From contig JAKOGH010000856.1 of the NCBI GenBank assembly GCA_024811115.1, forward strand, positions 32,441-96,440: 64,000 nucleotides of DNA, in the 5' to 3' direction. Shown piece after piece: positions 46,805 through 62,694 of the stretch (the first letter of the stretch is position 1; each line of letters begins with the position of its first letter). The notes beneath the pieces are model-generated. The model searched no databases. It saw only the letters and a program-made list of their open reading frames with translations, and was not told the origin of the DNA. Position numbers and translations under genes: made by a program. The DNA is from Terana coerulea (taxonomy: Eukaryota > Basidiomycota > Agaricomycetes > Polyporales > Phanerochaetaceae).

Positions 46805-48319
46805 TCAAGAGCCAAGCTTGGTGTATCTCCTCGTAGTCGCTGTATTGTGTGTTGCATGTGGAATTAAACTGTCTTTGCAATATTTGAACACTACTGCGTG
46901 CCGATGGCCATGAATAAGCTGAGACCTGTGGGCTTCAAATACACTCGATGCGTTTTTGGTTGCAGCTGGGCTGTCGGATCCTCTTGCAAAGCTTCTCTCA
47001 GTAGAAAACCACACTTAGACTTCTAGCGCAACTTAGCACACTGTACCACACACGTTTGCAGTCCTTATCGCGCCACGGGCACTCCGAGTCCAGCCTTCCA
47101 CCAGTAGCACACAAACCTTCGATGCCAAAAGCCCTACGCTCGACGTAGCCGCCGCAACGAAGTATTTCTGGGCGAGCGCGTGCGTTATCGACGCAGCCGT
47201 GCGACTGAGTAAGCACCCAGCGCTAGTAGCAGTTAGTGCAAGCGTTTGCTGCAGTGCCTGCAGCCCTGCAGATTGCCTCAGCCGATCTCGCACAGACGAT
47301 CGCGACAATCCCGGGGCCCGGGGGGCTTCTGACAGGATCGCGCACTGCTGTGTGCCTGAGCGCTGAGCTCCGATTCGATTCCCCAGATGCCTCCGTGCCC
47401 CGGCGGGCTTCCACGCGCAAGGCAATCATGGGCCAAGCAGGGCCAAGGCATCATTATTCCACTCGGCGACGCGTCGCACGCCGATCGGCCTTACAAGAGG
47501 GCCATAGCATCCGCGCGACCACTGGCCATGGTAGACGCCGCGCGTCAATGTGTGTATACCGCCGACGCCTGTGCGCGCGACGATCGCTGCCCTTCTTCTG
47601 GCGCGAGCACCCTGGCAGCGTGATCAGGGTCGCGCGGCCTGCGCTCCGTCGGTGTTTGTCTGGCTGCGGCGGGCTGGTACCGACCGCACTAGAGGCTGGC
47701 GAGCGCGGACAAAGTTTACCGTGTGTCCCACGCGTATATTTCGATGTTGCGTCCGAGATAACAACGCGAACATGGGAGGTGCAGTCAGGAGTCTGCATGG
47801 CCGTGCTTTGAGGCCGCAGGTCTGAGGTTCAGCGCTGTCGTTGGTCAATGTCGTTGATAGAGGATTGGTGATGGGATGGTTGATCGCATCAGGCTTACTT
47901 AAGTGATTGAGAATGTTCGCGACGCGACGTCATAAGTGAAGTCCCCATGAGTGAAGACCATAAGACCAGAACTCATGCAAGCCATGATATTCAAAGGGAG
48001 TAACATCACCGTCCTTTTAGCACAAGTAGTATTACAGTGTCTTGCAGGAAAAGTGCAGTCGGGCGATATTTCACGTTGTTTGTCCCGTACAAATTATTGC
48101 CTTATAAGGTTGGGATGATGGGCCGAAGCGGCGGGTCTCCGAGACCGTCTAAGTTACCTCAAAGGCATAAGTTTGTACGGTACAAACAACGACCTTCAGC
48201 CTTCGGGCAAGCACATGAAATAGTAAGGGGCACAAAACACAGAATCTATTGAGGCATCGTACAAGCTACAACAACGAAAAGCATATCTCGAGACACAGAG
48301 CGAAGTATCTATGCAGTTC
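46805..48319. other. Intergenic between methyltransferase and P450-D
   Basis: 1.5 kb without a supportable gene. It contains a 118-bp fold-back element with 29-bp imperfect terminal inverted repeats at 48074-48191, close to the 3' end of P450-D. Confidence 0.5.
48074..48191. repeat. Fold-back (MITE-like) element with 29-bp inverted ends
   Basis: 48074-48102 and 48163-48191 are inverted copies that match at about 25 of 29 positions, each containing the shared core CGTTGTTTGT and CCGTACAAA. The 60-bp centre is unrelated. No clear target-site duplication is visible, so it may be an old miniature transposon, a structured 3' end or a silencing-prone hairpin. Confidence 0.6.
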
Positions 48320-50432
48320 TCAGACAGTGCACTGTTCGGCACGCCAGTTGATCTGCTCCGCCTTCGCCGCCGAGCGCGGCACGATGCGGCACTCGAAGGG
48401 CTCCGGACGGCTGCGACCATCGTCAGTATCCAACGCGCCGCCCGACGACAGAGGGGAGAGCACGCACCTGACGAGCGTCGCCGTGAACTTCGGCTCGAGC
48501 TTCCCGCTCGCGGGCGGCGAGATGTCGAACATGGAGAGCAGGCTCGAGATGATGATGAAGATCGAGTTCTCGGCGAGGTGCCGCCCGGGGCAGGCCCTGC
48601 AAGAACACACAGGGGGTCAGCACGGGTGAGGAGAAAAGGAGAAGAGGGCGGGCGCACCTGCGCGAGAAGCCGAACGTCCACTCGTACGGGTCGTTGAGCA
48701 CGGTGAGCTCCTTCTCGGCGCCGAGGAACCGCTCGGGGACGAACTTGTGCACATCGTGGCTGCCGCGCTGCGTGAACGCGAGCGCCCTGCATACCGCACA
48801 CGCATCAGCATACAGCATACGTCATGAGCAGTAAGGCCTTACCAGACGTTGGGAATCACGACGGTGCCCTTCGGGATCGTCCAGCCGTTGTACACATCGT
48901 CCTGCGTGGTGTGGCGCGGGATGCCTGCGGGATGCACGTCGTCAGAACCGGAGTTCACCATTGAGTGACGGAGGGCGTACTGAGCGGTGCGACAGGGTGC
49001 CAGCGCATGACCTCCTTGACGAGTGCCATCGTGTACGGCAGGTGCTCGCGGTCGGTGATCAGCGGGAGCCGCTCGCCGCCGATGACCTTGTCGATCTCCG
49101 CCTGCGCGAGCTTCTGCTTGTCCGGGTGGGTCGCCATGGCCATGATGAACGTGAGCACGGTGGCGTGGGTGGACTCCCAGCCCGGCTGTGGCAGCGGCTC
49201 AGCGATCTGCGCGGAGGGCGTGCGACGAGGTGCTCACCGCCGTACAGAGACCCGGAGGTCCACTTGATCCTGTTCTCGAGCTGCTCGTTGAGCTCGCCGG
49301 ACTTCATGTTGAGCAGGTCCCGGGTGAGAGACGGAGGGGCGGTGCCGGCGTGCTGTGGGATGTCAGTGGCATGACGCAGGGCACCAGGCAAGTATACGTA
49401 CAATCTCCCTCTTGACATGCTCATAGGGAGATGTCACGAGACGGTCAATGATGACCCTCGCTTCCTTCGCCTGCTTCTTGAAGGGGACCCAGTCCGGAGC
49501 GTGCTTCACTGGTGACACCAGAAATGGGTTAGCGAGCAGGCTCGTGAGCTCAGGAAGCATGAAGTGTACGGACAGATGGGGATCATGTCGGCGAGGTATT
49601 GGCCAGGAACGGTAGCACGGCCGATGACTTCAATCGCCTCATTGGCAAGCGCGATGTACTGCTCGACTGATCAGACAAGCTACAGGCTCATCAGCGACGG
49701 GCTCACCTCGTCCTCTACGGTCTTGGCAGAAATACCGTACGCGATGCATAAAATAAGCTTGGAGGCGGTCCTGCCCCAGACTTAGGAGCACGAAGAGAGC
49801 ATGAGAAGAGTGGAACGCACAAACGGGAGTGCTGAATGAAATCTTCGGGCGTCTCGAGCAGCTGCTTGCAGAGCAGGACGGCGAGGTCTTCGTGCACGTG
49901 GCAGAACTCCTTCACCGCCGCGGGGCCCAAGACGTGACGAGCCAAGGTACGGCGTGCCTTGCACTCGTTGTTGTAAGGGAGGAAGATCATACTCTGGCAA
50001 ACGTGCGTCAGCAACAGCAAACGTCAGCACGAGGTGAGCAATTACCTCGTTCAGGCCCATGAGTTCACCAGAGACAACCTGGGTGATGCGCTCGGAGTAG
50101 AGGTTGGCCCTCTTCTCGAAGAGGTCCTGGATCGCCTCCATGGAGTTCAGCACGAGAACCTTGCTGCCAAGGCCGTGGAAGAACAAAACATCGCCTAAGC
50201 TCGCTCATAAGCACGACCATGCAAGCAGCACCGCCGGCAAAATACTCGCCATAGATACTCTTGTAGTCGAAGAACTTGATCCAGTTCGCCGGCGTCCTAA
50301 TGTTGAGGATGTTCCCGACAATGGGCCTCGCCGGGGGCCCGGAGGGTACACGATGCGGGACTTTTGCAGGTATTCGTATAGAACGACTGCAGCGACTGCA
50401 ACAGCAATCAGGCCGACGAGCGAGGAATCCAT
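48320..50432 (-). CDS. Cytochrome P450-D (paralogue of P450-A)
   Basis: Same exon plan as P450-A. N-terminal anchor [19 protein letters not shown], hinge [13 protein letters not shown] (in frame only if one base is restored in the run at 50333-50337), then [67 protein letters not shown] (C-helix), [37 protein letters not shown] (I-helix; extra base at 49181-49183), [31 protein letters not shown] (ExxR), [12 protein letters not shown], the haem loop [16 protein letters not shown] and tail [17 protein letters not shown]. The I-helix has WESTHAT where A has GGETTYS, so the usual acidic-Thr pair is altered in spacing, hinting at a different substrate. The first intron appears to start with GC (50249). 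Confidence 0.9.
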
Positions 50433-51275
50433 CACGGCGTAGTCAGACGGCGGTGCCTCTGCTCCCCAGGCGTAAGTGCGTGCACTTTTGTATTCGAAAG
50501 AGGCGACGGCCGTACGATGCCATCACGCCATTGCGCTCGCGGCGCCGCCGGAATGGCGCTGCGAGCACGTCCCGACGTGATAAGAGGCTACGCAGCATTG
50601 GTTACCTCGCAATTGCGTTTGAACCCTGGCATCAGCACCAAAGTCCGAGTCTAACCGTGCAAAGCGCCCAAGTTCAACGTAAGTGTACCGATAAGGAAGG
50701 AGGGCGTGCGAATACGCCACCAAGCGCGACCGATGACACCGCTGGACTCAGTGTGCCGAGCGAACATCTCTGCATCGCGCTGGAGCGTTTGCAACGTCCT
50801 GGATCCGTAAAATGACGATTATCGTACGACGATCGCTGCGCAAGTCATGTGCTATCCCGCGCTTGTTGTTACTTGGCAATTAGTGTTGCAAATCTGGACC
50901 CCGGGGAGCCCTCTCGCCTAATCCCGAGTACAGCCCGGGCGCTTTCGACAGCGCCTCCGCCTGACTCTGCCCTCCATCTCGAGCTGCGACGCATCCCAAG
51001 TCCGCGTGTAAGCGGACAATTCATATCTGGGCATCAGACGGTAGGTGCCTGGATGAGGTACTCTGTGCCGACGAGGGTTCAGCGTCGCCCTAGCGGCGTC
51101 ATCGCTCCCGAAAACATGAGAGCCAATTGGCTGCGCGCCGCCCCGCTGTGCGCAAACGCAGACGACAGCTCTGGCACGCCAGCTGGGCCGACGTTTCACC
51201 AACTAGGCACCCAAAATATCACAGGCACCTCCGGTGCACATTTAAGCGTGCGCCCTCGCAAGTTGACCCACCACC
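50433..51275. other. Divergent promoter region of P450-D and GMC-3
   Basis: 840-bp spacer with no gene recognised. A weak TATA-like TTTAAG lies at about 51241, roughly 35 bp before the GMC-3 start codon. Confidence 0.5.
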
Positions 51276-54122
<2,847 letters not shown>

Positions 54123-54788
54123 CCGCGATGAACACACGCTATGGATGGACTTCTCTACATCGCTCCAAGCGGCCTACCTCGATTATAGTTATTCGGGCTG
54201 GTATATATTCGCGCGGACGCTCGTTTTATTCTCTATCTATCCCATCTGCCTATACGCCACCCCTTCTACTGAACATCTTGTTACCTAATACCAACAGTAC
54301 TAGTGTTCGCCTGTAAAATACCTCACATCTCGTTAATCAACCCTGCGCACAGAACCTTCGCTGGTGTTCAGATCTAACTCTGCCCGCACACGGCCGCGCA
54401 CCCCCGTTTCTCTCGTCCGCGCCACAATTACGTCGACGGTCTGCACGTCTTCACACTGGGTGCTGCGTCGGCCTGAGCCGACGCTCCGTCGCACCGCGCT
54501 GCTAATCACCATTAGTGATGCATTTCAGCGTCCGACGCGCGTTGTGAAATGCACAGACGCACCGGGCGCGCTTCCTGGCCGCATGTTCCCATGCACGCCT
54601 TCTGCCAGCGTCCGCAGAGCCGCCCGCGGCCGCCTATTATCGGTATCGCGATGAGCGAATCGAGCGAGGGCTTGGGAGCAGTTGATCATGGTCGTATAAA
54701 GGGGATGGGCATGGCCGCGATGGGGGCTCTCACCCCCGCTGCCTTCCACATCCCGTAATCGCTGAAAGCCCCAGAAACACGAGCAGCA
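54123..54788. other. Intergenic with AKR promoter
   Basis: No gene. It ends in the promoter of the aldo-keto reductase gene. Confidence 0.5.
54695..54700 (+). promoter_or_regulatory. TATA box of the aldo-keto reductase gene
   Basis: TATAAA about 90 bp before the ATG at 54789, within TCGTATAAAGGGG. Good position and match for a fungal core promoter. Confidence 0.55.
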
Positions 54789-56440
54789 ATGGCAGCGCCG
54801 GCGAAGAAGATGACATACGGTAAGTGGCGCGCTTGCACTGAATGCATTGTGCTGAGCCACCGTTTCGCTCAGTCCGTCTGGGCAACTCGGGGTTGAAGGT
54901 CTCGAGAATTATTCTTGGATGCATGACCTACGGCCTGCCAACTGCGGCCAAGTGGGCTCTGGGCGAGGAAGAGGCCACCAAGCACATCAAATACGCGTAC
55001 GCTTTCTCGTCTGGATTGCGCTGGACCTTCACTTACCTGTGCGACGGACAGATACGAAGCTGGTATCCAGACCTTCGACACTGCGAACGTGAGTTTGTTC
55101 ATCGGCCGGCTTCACGGGCAGCCACTTACACATGTTGGATGATCTAGGTATACTCGAATGGCCACTCTGAGATCGTCCTCGGGAATGTGATCAAGAAGCT
55201 GAACCTGCCTCGGGAAGAGCTTGTCATTATGACCAAGGTGCGTTGACAGCAGACCTCTGCTGTCAGAGATCAACTCACCAATGCGCGTTCAGGTGTCTGG
55301 AGCGGTTTCGCCAGATCCGAACGTCAACATCTTCGCCTCCGGGAAGACCCCTGAGGAGTTTGGCATCATCAACCAGAAAGGGCTAAACCGCAAGGTTCGT
55401 ACGCTCACTGCTCCTGGCGTCGGCCCTGCGATAACCTGCGTTCTTCAGCACATTTTCGACTCAGTGAAGGCCAGCCTCAAGCGTCTCCAACTCGAATACA
55501 TTGATGTTCTGCAATGTGAGTGCCCCAGTAATCCGCACAGCTCGGCCGTGCGCTGACATATATGTGAAGGCCATCGCTACGATGCCCAGACGCCGATCGA
55601 GGAGACCATGCAGGCTCTTCACGACGTCGTCCAGGCCGGCTACGTCCGCTACATCGGCATGAGCTCTTGCCACGCCTACCAATGTACGTGCACAGCCCAG
55701 CTGCCCACACTCTTTTAACTGATGTTGAGTTTGCAAGTCCATGCTATGCAAAGTCAGTGACCTTGCCGCTACCTGACGAAGATGGGCACTCACCTCGTAC
55801 GCTCTAGACTACGCCATCACCAACAAGCTCACGCCCTTTATCTCGATGCAAAACCACCACAACCTGGTGTACCGCGAGGAGGAGCGCGAGATGTTCCCCA
55901 CCCTGAAGGTACGGCCCGCGCGTCTGCGGCAACGCGTGCGACGCTCAAGTCGCTGTTGACAGATGTTCGGCGTCGGCGCGATCCCCTGGTCTCCGCTCGC
56001 CCGTGGCGTCCTCTGCCGACCTGCCTCGGAAGCCAAGGCGTCCACCCGCTCTCAGAGTGACCCGTAAGTGTTGACTGTGGCCTGCAGTGCGAGTCTATTT
56101 GGCTTACAGAGGCGTCAGGTGGGTCGGCCTGTACGTCGGACAGGGAACCCCGAGATCGTGAACCGCGTCGAGGAGCTCGCGAAGAAGAAGGGCTTGTCCA
56201 TGACGCAGATCGCCGTTGCTTGGTCGCTTTCCAAGGAGGGCCTGACCGCTCCCATCGTCGGGACCACGAAGATCGAGAACCTGCAAGAGATTGTTGGTCT
56301 GTGCACTCCTCGTTGTGTAAAGGGCGCGTTCAGGGTACTCACAGGGATTGCTAGATGCGGTGGACGTCAAGCTTACGCCCGAGGAAATCAAGTACCTCGA
56401 AGAACCGTACAAGCCGACCAACGTTTTCGGCCACTTTTAG
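54789..56440 (+). CDS. Aldo-keto reductase (aryl-alcohol-dehydrogenase-like)
   Basis: NADPH-dependent aldehyde/ketone reductase with a TIM-barrel fold, probably cytosolic. About ten to eleven exons. MAAPAKKMTY, VRLGNSGLKVSRIILGCMTYG, then GIQTFDTAN with the catalytic Asp, VYSNGHSE with the catalytic Tyr, ELVIMTKV with the Lys, EYIDVLQCHRYD with the His, AGYVRYIGMSSCHAYQF, ISMQNHHNLVYREEEREM, FGVGAIPWSPLARGVL, GNPEIVNRVEELAKKKGLSM, TAPIVGTTKIENLQEI and a C-terminus EPYKPTNVFGHF. The tetrad Asp-Tyr-Lys-His is complete. One apparent deletion in a G run at 56143-56145 precedes NPEIVNRV. A 15-nt micro-exon (55738-55752) supplies part of FHAMQN. Members of this group reduce aryl aldehydes in ligninolytic fungi, which would close a redox cycle with aryl-alcohol oxidases; it could equally be a tailoring enzyme. 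Confidence 0.9.
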
Positions 56441-58890
56441 ATACCATTGCAAGTCACTTGGACTATTTGTTGTATCACCAACGTTCAATGCATTCATACA
56501 CTGGCGACGAATTGAATGAATAAGAGAATAAGAAGCCCGCGAAGTAAAGACAGTTGTCTCGGGCAACGTTTCTCTAGAGCGGGCTACGAGTTGGGTTATG
56601 AGCGTTCAATATGGTTCCGTGCAATGTGGGTAGATTTTTGAAGCTTGAGGGTTGAAGGGGAGTGGTATCAATGAAAAGTGAACACGACCTTTGAGGTCGT
56701 TGACGCAAGCGAAAACTTCACTGAGTTGCGTTGTCGGGGCGCTGCGGCACTTGCCGACACTCTTGATGCGCTTGATGCGCTTGATGTAACCAGCTCGCCG
56801 CCAGCGTCCGAGCGCTTGCTGCAGTTTGTTTTCTTGGTCAGTGCCGCCACTCTTCAATTTCGTTCTTTTGCACTCACCGGTGAGTGCGAGGAGTTGCGGC
56901 CTAATGGCAATGAGTGGTGAGTACTCACTATTCATTGGCCTTATGCCGCAATAAGATATATAGATTTTTGGGCACTGTCTGAAGCTGGAATACTGCCGCA
57001 ACAATAGTACGATCAAGGGGCTGCTGGCAGCAAAGTTCGCTAGGACATGATGTTGTTGAGCGCTCAGCCTCAGGATTGTGGCCCATGTACCTTGCCGTAT
57101 CGCAGCTCTGACGCAAGAGACCTGCAATAGCTCGGCTTAGGTCCCCGAGCTTCCCACTGTGGGGTACCACAACCTTTCCAGGTCGGTGGCATTGTGGCGT
57201 CCACGTGGTCCGCTAAACTGACGATGAGTTTAGCCCACCAGCGCGGAAATTTGCACCAGCGTGGGCAGCCTTTCTGTAAGTGCTACGGATTCCTCGGAAT
57301 TGATTAGTAATGGATTGTATGTGAAGCCTTCCAGCGAAGCCATGGAGTGGTCCGCAAGAGGGCGTTCTTGCATGCGACCAACCCTCCTGAGAGCGATTTA
57401 CAGGGTGCCAAGACCTCTGTCAGCCAAATCCTTCATGGCTTATTGGCTGAGAATCAGGCTGCCCAGGTATGGCATGTTTTACACTCTAGAGTGAAGTAAA
57501 TGCTTACAGGGCAACGGTTGTTAGGATGCCAAGAAGCCATTACACCGGGAAACCCTGGGAGGCTAGAAAGCTTCGCGTGGGCACAGGCCAAGCTGGTGGT
57601 TTTCATCGGTGTGATGCGGTACGCTTCACACCGCTCCTGCTTTAAACTGGCACCAACGGGCCTCTCGGGCTCATCTATTCAATTCTTACATGACAGGTGT
57701 GACACTAGGTGCTCTGGAGAAGACGTTCCGGACCGAGGTCTATCGACTATGAGAAAATAACTTCTCATAAGACCATAGGATGCGCTGTCGCTGCTATTGT
57801 GGGCATTTTAAGGCTCCTCGGAATCAACATGGCACGTGTGAAGCTGATAGTCTCCAGGCTCTCCGGATGCACTGGCTACCCGGTGGGCACTGTCACGGTG
57901 ATAGCCACGCCGGTACGTACGGTGCAACTCAATGGTGTGGCTGGGAGTACTGAGCCGCAACATGTTGGTCAGATCGAAGCCTACGAGACGCGCTTATCTC
58001 CCACAATGGCAGGCATGTGGTCGCGCCGGACGAGCTTGGAGACTTGCCTGGTTTGGAAGAGCTGGCAGGCCCGACACAGTGAAATTGTGCAGGGGTGTTT
58101 AGTAATATTCCTCACTGTGGTGAGGGCACTCACAACCGGTACGCGGATTACAAACAAGTCTCCTGAGCTCATGCATGAACGACGCATATTTTACCTAGGT
58201 TCATGCATTGTTCTCACTGTCGTGTTGATGGACGACCTGAAGCGCATTGATTTATGCTTTCGGCAGTGACGGCTACATTACGGACTACTTGAGACAACAC
58301 TCGTCCGTCCCTGTGCGTTATCTTGGCAAATACAGCGGATCCTCACAGGTGGGCGACTCGAGCGTTGTTCGTGCGCGATGCACTGCCGTTCCGGTGCTCG
58401 CTCATTATGCATTACTCCTGAACCCGAATTCATGAATGCGACCCCGGGGTCGCGCCCTCGGTCTCCAAATTTTCGGATCACCGACCACCAGGCCTGTCCT
58501 CCATAACGGCACCGAAGCCTTTACTCAGTCTCTATCTCACCTCGCTCCCGCCTTTCAGTGATTGTTTTTGGTACTCCCACCCGACACACGCCAATAGTGT
58601 TGCTCAAGTGCTTGGATGGTACGGCCTTCCCATAGCGCTGCCAGACAAAATAGCCACTGCGTTGTTTTCTCTGCACCCGCCGTGAGTGTCCTTTGAGTTT
58701 TACAGGCACGCTTACCACCAGCTGACGAACCATGGTTTTTTTTGCTTAGATCTGGCTGCTCACGGGACGTACGCCCCAGGAAACTATGTGATTTCTGCCA
58801 GGCCCAAACAACAGTATAAGGGTGGACGCAGCTGACCATGCAGTGCTCAGGACATCCGCATCCTTCAGCCTGAGCTCGCTCAGAACGACC
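56441..58890. other. Large intergenic region upstream of lignin peroxidase
   Basis: 2.4 kb without a recognised gene. A 9-nt unit (CTTGATGCG) is repeated nearly three times from 56762. Around 57240-58260 there are coding-like frames (for example starting 57709 with a stretch CAVAAIVGILRLLGINMARV) broken by frameshifts, possibly a relic of an unidentified mobile element. An 8-bp stem TATGAGAA...TTCTCATA lies near 57750. Confidence 0.45.
58814..58820 (+). promoter_or_regulatory. TATA box of the lignin peroxidase gene
   Basis: GTATAAG, 71-77 bp before the ATG at 58891, at the position expected for a fungal peroxidase core promoter. No metal-responsive or xenobiotic element was identified with confidence. 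Confidence 0.5.
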
Positions 58891-60582
<1,692 letters not shown>

Positions 60583-61032
60583 ACGCATCGAGGCATCCGT
60601 CGGCTGGTGTACCGTCAATACCCTTTGTGACGGGACCGCGTTGATCCACGCTTCATTCCATCACAGCAAACTATCGATATACATAATGTGCCATGTATAT
60701 GTATGTCCTTCAGTAACTAGGGAATATATTGAGCTTCGATCACTGCGCCGCCCATGTTCACGGATGTATGGAGATATCGTTTACCTTTTCGCTACGCAAT
60801 TGGTCGGGAAGCACAGATAACTTAAGAGAGGAGCTAGGGCAGTGATTTTGTGCGTTAAGGTGGGGAAAGTTCCAGTTTGGAGTGACAGCGTTTGCATCGA
60901 GGTTAGTTGAAGCTCATGGTCAAACGGGCTATCTAATAAAGTAAAGTGAGCTCTCGTCAACCTCCCACGCTAAAGGCTAAGCATAAAAATTCACCATGGG
61001 CTTAAATGTATCATGTAGTTAGCTCTTGAAGT
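60583..61032. other. Downstream flank of lignin peroxidase
   Basis: AT-richer sequence with no gene. It ends at the LTR-like unit. Confidence 0.5.
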
Positions 61033-61346
61033 TGTTACGGACAGAATTATTCTTCTATTCGAACAATTAGCAATATTGGCTCGATTGGCTCGGTTCGCAT
61101 CGTATGACTCACCTCGCCCTATGCCCTATGACTCAGCTAGCGTAGCGCACCCTACGCCCTGCCCAGACTCATCTACTAGTCTCAACACTAGTACGGACAT
61201 GTAGTATGCTCTCTCACGCCACCATCTTGTACAGTAGTATAAAGATCGACCAGTCAAGGCTTAGTAGCCTTAACTGCAATCTCTTTGGATATTAACATCA
61301 ATATCTCTGGTCAGTCTCTGCGTGCTAGAGGGAAACCTCCGTAATA
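61033..61346 (+). mobile_element. LTR-like unit (about 314 bp)
   Basis: Starts TGTTACGGA and ends TCCGTAATA, which are inverted complements except for one base, as at LTR ends. A TATAAAG lies at 61238-61244 with pyrimidine-rich sequence after it. The five bases on either side (GAAGT and GCCCT) do not match, so it is not a clean solo LTR. More probably it is a 5' LTR followed by decayed internal sequence (61347 onward, with a start codon at 61433). Repeat copy A at 24.1 kb shows the same internal region in the same order. Confidence 0.5.
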
Positions 61347-62530
61347 GCCCTCAGAGTCGCATTGAGTGTCCAACTCATTGCGCAACGACCTCTGGTCTTA
61401 ACAGAAGTGGTCTTGGCAACACATCCCCAACAATGGCATCACCGCCCATCCCAGACTAGTGATAGGCAGGGGTTCGCAAACCCTCCAAGGGTTAAGGGTA
61501 AGGGTACAGAGGGTAAGGGTAAGGGTTGAGGAAAGTTAACCCTTGTCTGGCAGGGGTCTGTATTCAAGTGCTAGGTATATTGCTAGAGAGAGTTGTAAGT
61601 GTTGTAAGTGCTTTCTATATCAATGCAAGCCACTCAAATAGAAGACTGACATTATAAGTAAGTAGGAAAGGCACTTAAAGCACCATTTTCAGCCTATTTT
61701 GGCAAGGGTTTGAAGGGTAGCCCTTAACCCTTACCCTTCATGAGGGTAAGGGTATTGGAGGGTAAGGGTAAGGGTTGCCCTCTGAGCATGGAGGGTTTAC
61801 CCTTGCCAATCACTATCCCAGACTGGAGGTTGAGACACAGACAATACACGTTAATATTAGTTGAACAGGTCGCACTGATACACAAAAGGAAATTTGTTCC
61901 CTGAATGAGGCCCAAGATTTTATCCCCGGTACATGTGAGGCTGTGAGTTGAGCATCCGCGAAAACGTCGACGGTTGAGTTTCCTCGAGCTCCGAAGGTAT
62001 CCAATATATTCTACAGAGATATGATAATATCCCTGCATCAAAGAGCAAAGTCATCAGCTGGCCAAGATGGCCAGCAATAGCATTATCAGATGCCGGTCAC
62101 GCGCCGTAACTCAGGTATTGTCAGAGGTATTGAGATTGACGGTGAGTGGGCTTGCTAGTGTCAGTACTAGTACTGACAAAAAGCCCATTCACTGTTTCTG
62201 GAAGACTGGGCATCAGCTCGTAGCCCGTGGACATAAGTGATGGAATAATGTTGCTGGCAGCTACGAAGAATTGTAGCTTCATTGAAGACGGAATGAGAGG
62301 GAACAAGCTATGAGTCTCGGGATGCGGCGCGGCAGCCGCCTCGGTAAGATCCGGTGACCGGCGCGGCATTTCCCAAAGTGGTCATGATGCGCCATCACGC
62401 GCTTCCCCGAGCCCAAGCTCTTTTTCGCGCTCCCCTCTTCCTCGCCTTCTTGTCGCCGTCTTCTTGCAATCCTATGCTGAATTCGCTCTTCAAACATCTC
62501 AACCTCCTCATGCCGCCATTTTGCTCGTCA
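61347..62530 (+). repeat. Dispersed repeat, long copy B, split by a MITE
   Basis: Plus-strand copy of the sequence seen on the minus strand at 23.2-24.1 kb. It has an ATGGCATCA start at 61433, then is interrupted by the MITE at 61457-61815, then resumes with the AGACAATACACGTT block, a perfect 18-bp palindrome GTCAGTACTAGTACTGAC (62160-62177) and the 13-bp palindrome (62385-62397). No long open frame survives. It ends about 170 bp before the start of homology of the P450 relic at 63 kb. Confidence 0.65.
61457..61815. mobile_element. hAT-type miniature inverted-repeat element (359 bp)
   Basis: Ends are TAGTGATAGGCAGGGG and, inverted, TAGTGATTGGCAAGGG (14 of 16 identical), matching the TAGNG start typical of hAT elements. 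An 8-bp direct repeat TCCCAGAC flanks it (61449-61456 and 61816-61823), the target-site length of the hAT superfamily. The interior carries GGGTAAGGGT-type tracts near both ends and no coding capacity, so it would have moved with a transposase from elsewhere. Copy A of the host repeat lacks the insertion at the matching site. Confidence 0.85.
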
Positions 62531-62694
62531 TGAGCTCGCTGTCTTCCACGGCAGGCCGTGACTCTACTTCACTCAGTATCCCTGCGTCGTCAGCCTCGCG
62601 TCAACCTACAGTACATAGTAGGATTCTCCCTCAGGCAGCCCTTTCTCACTCTGCTTACTGCTAGTATCGGCATGTCCTCTGCAGGCTCTCAATA

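Noticed and set aside
61490..61790. Possible interstitial telomere from GGGTAA-type tracts
   Set aside because: The unit is GGGTAA/GGGTTAAGGG in irregular order, inverted at the two ends of the MITE, not a head-to-tail TTAGGG array.
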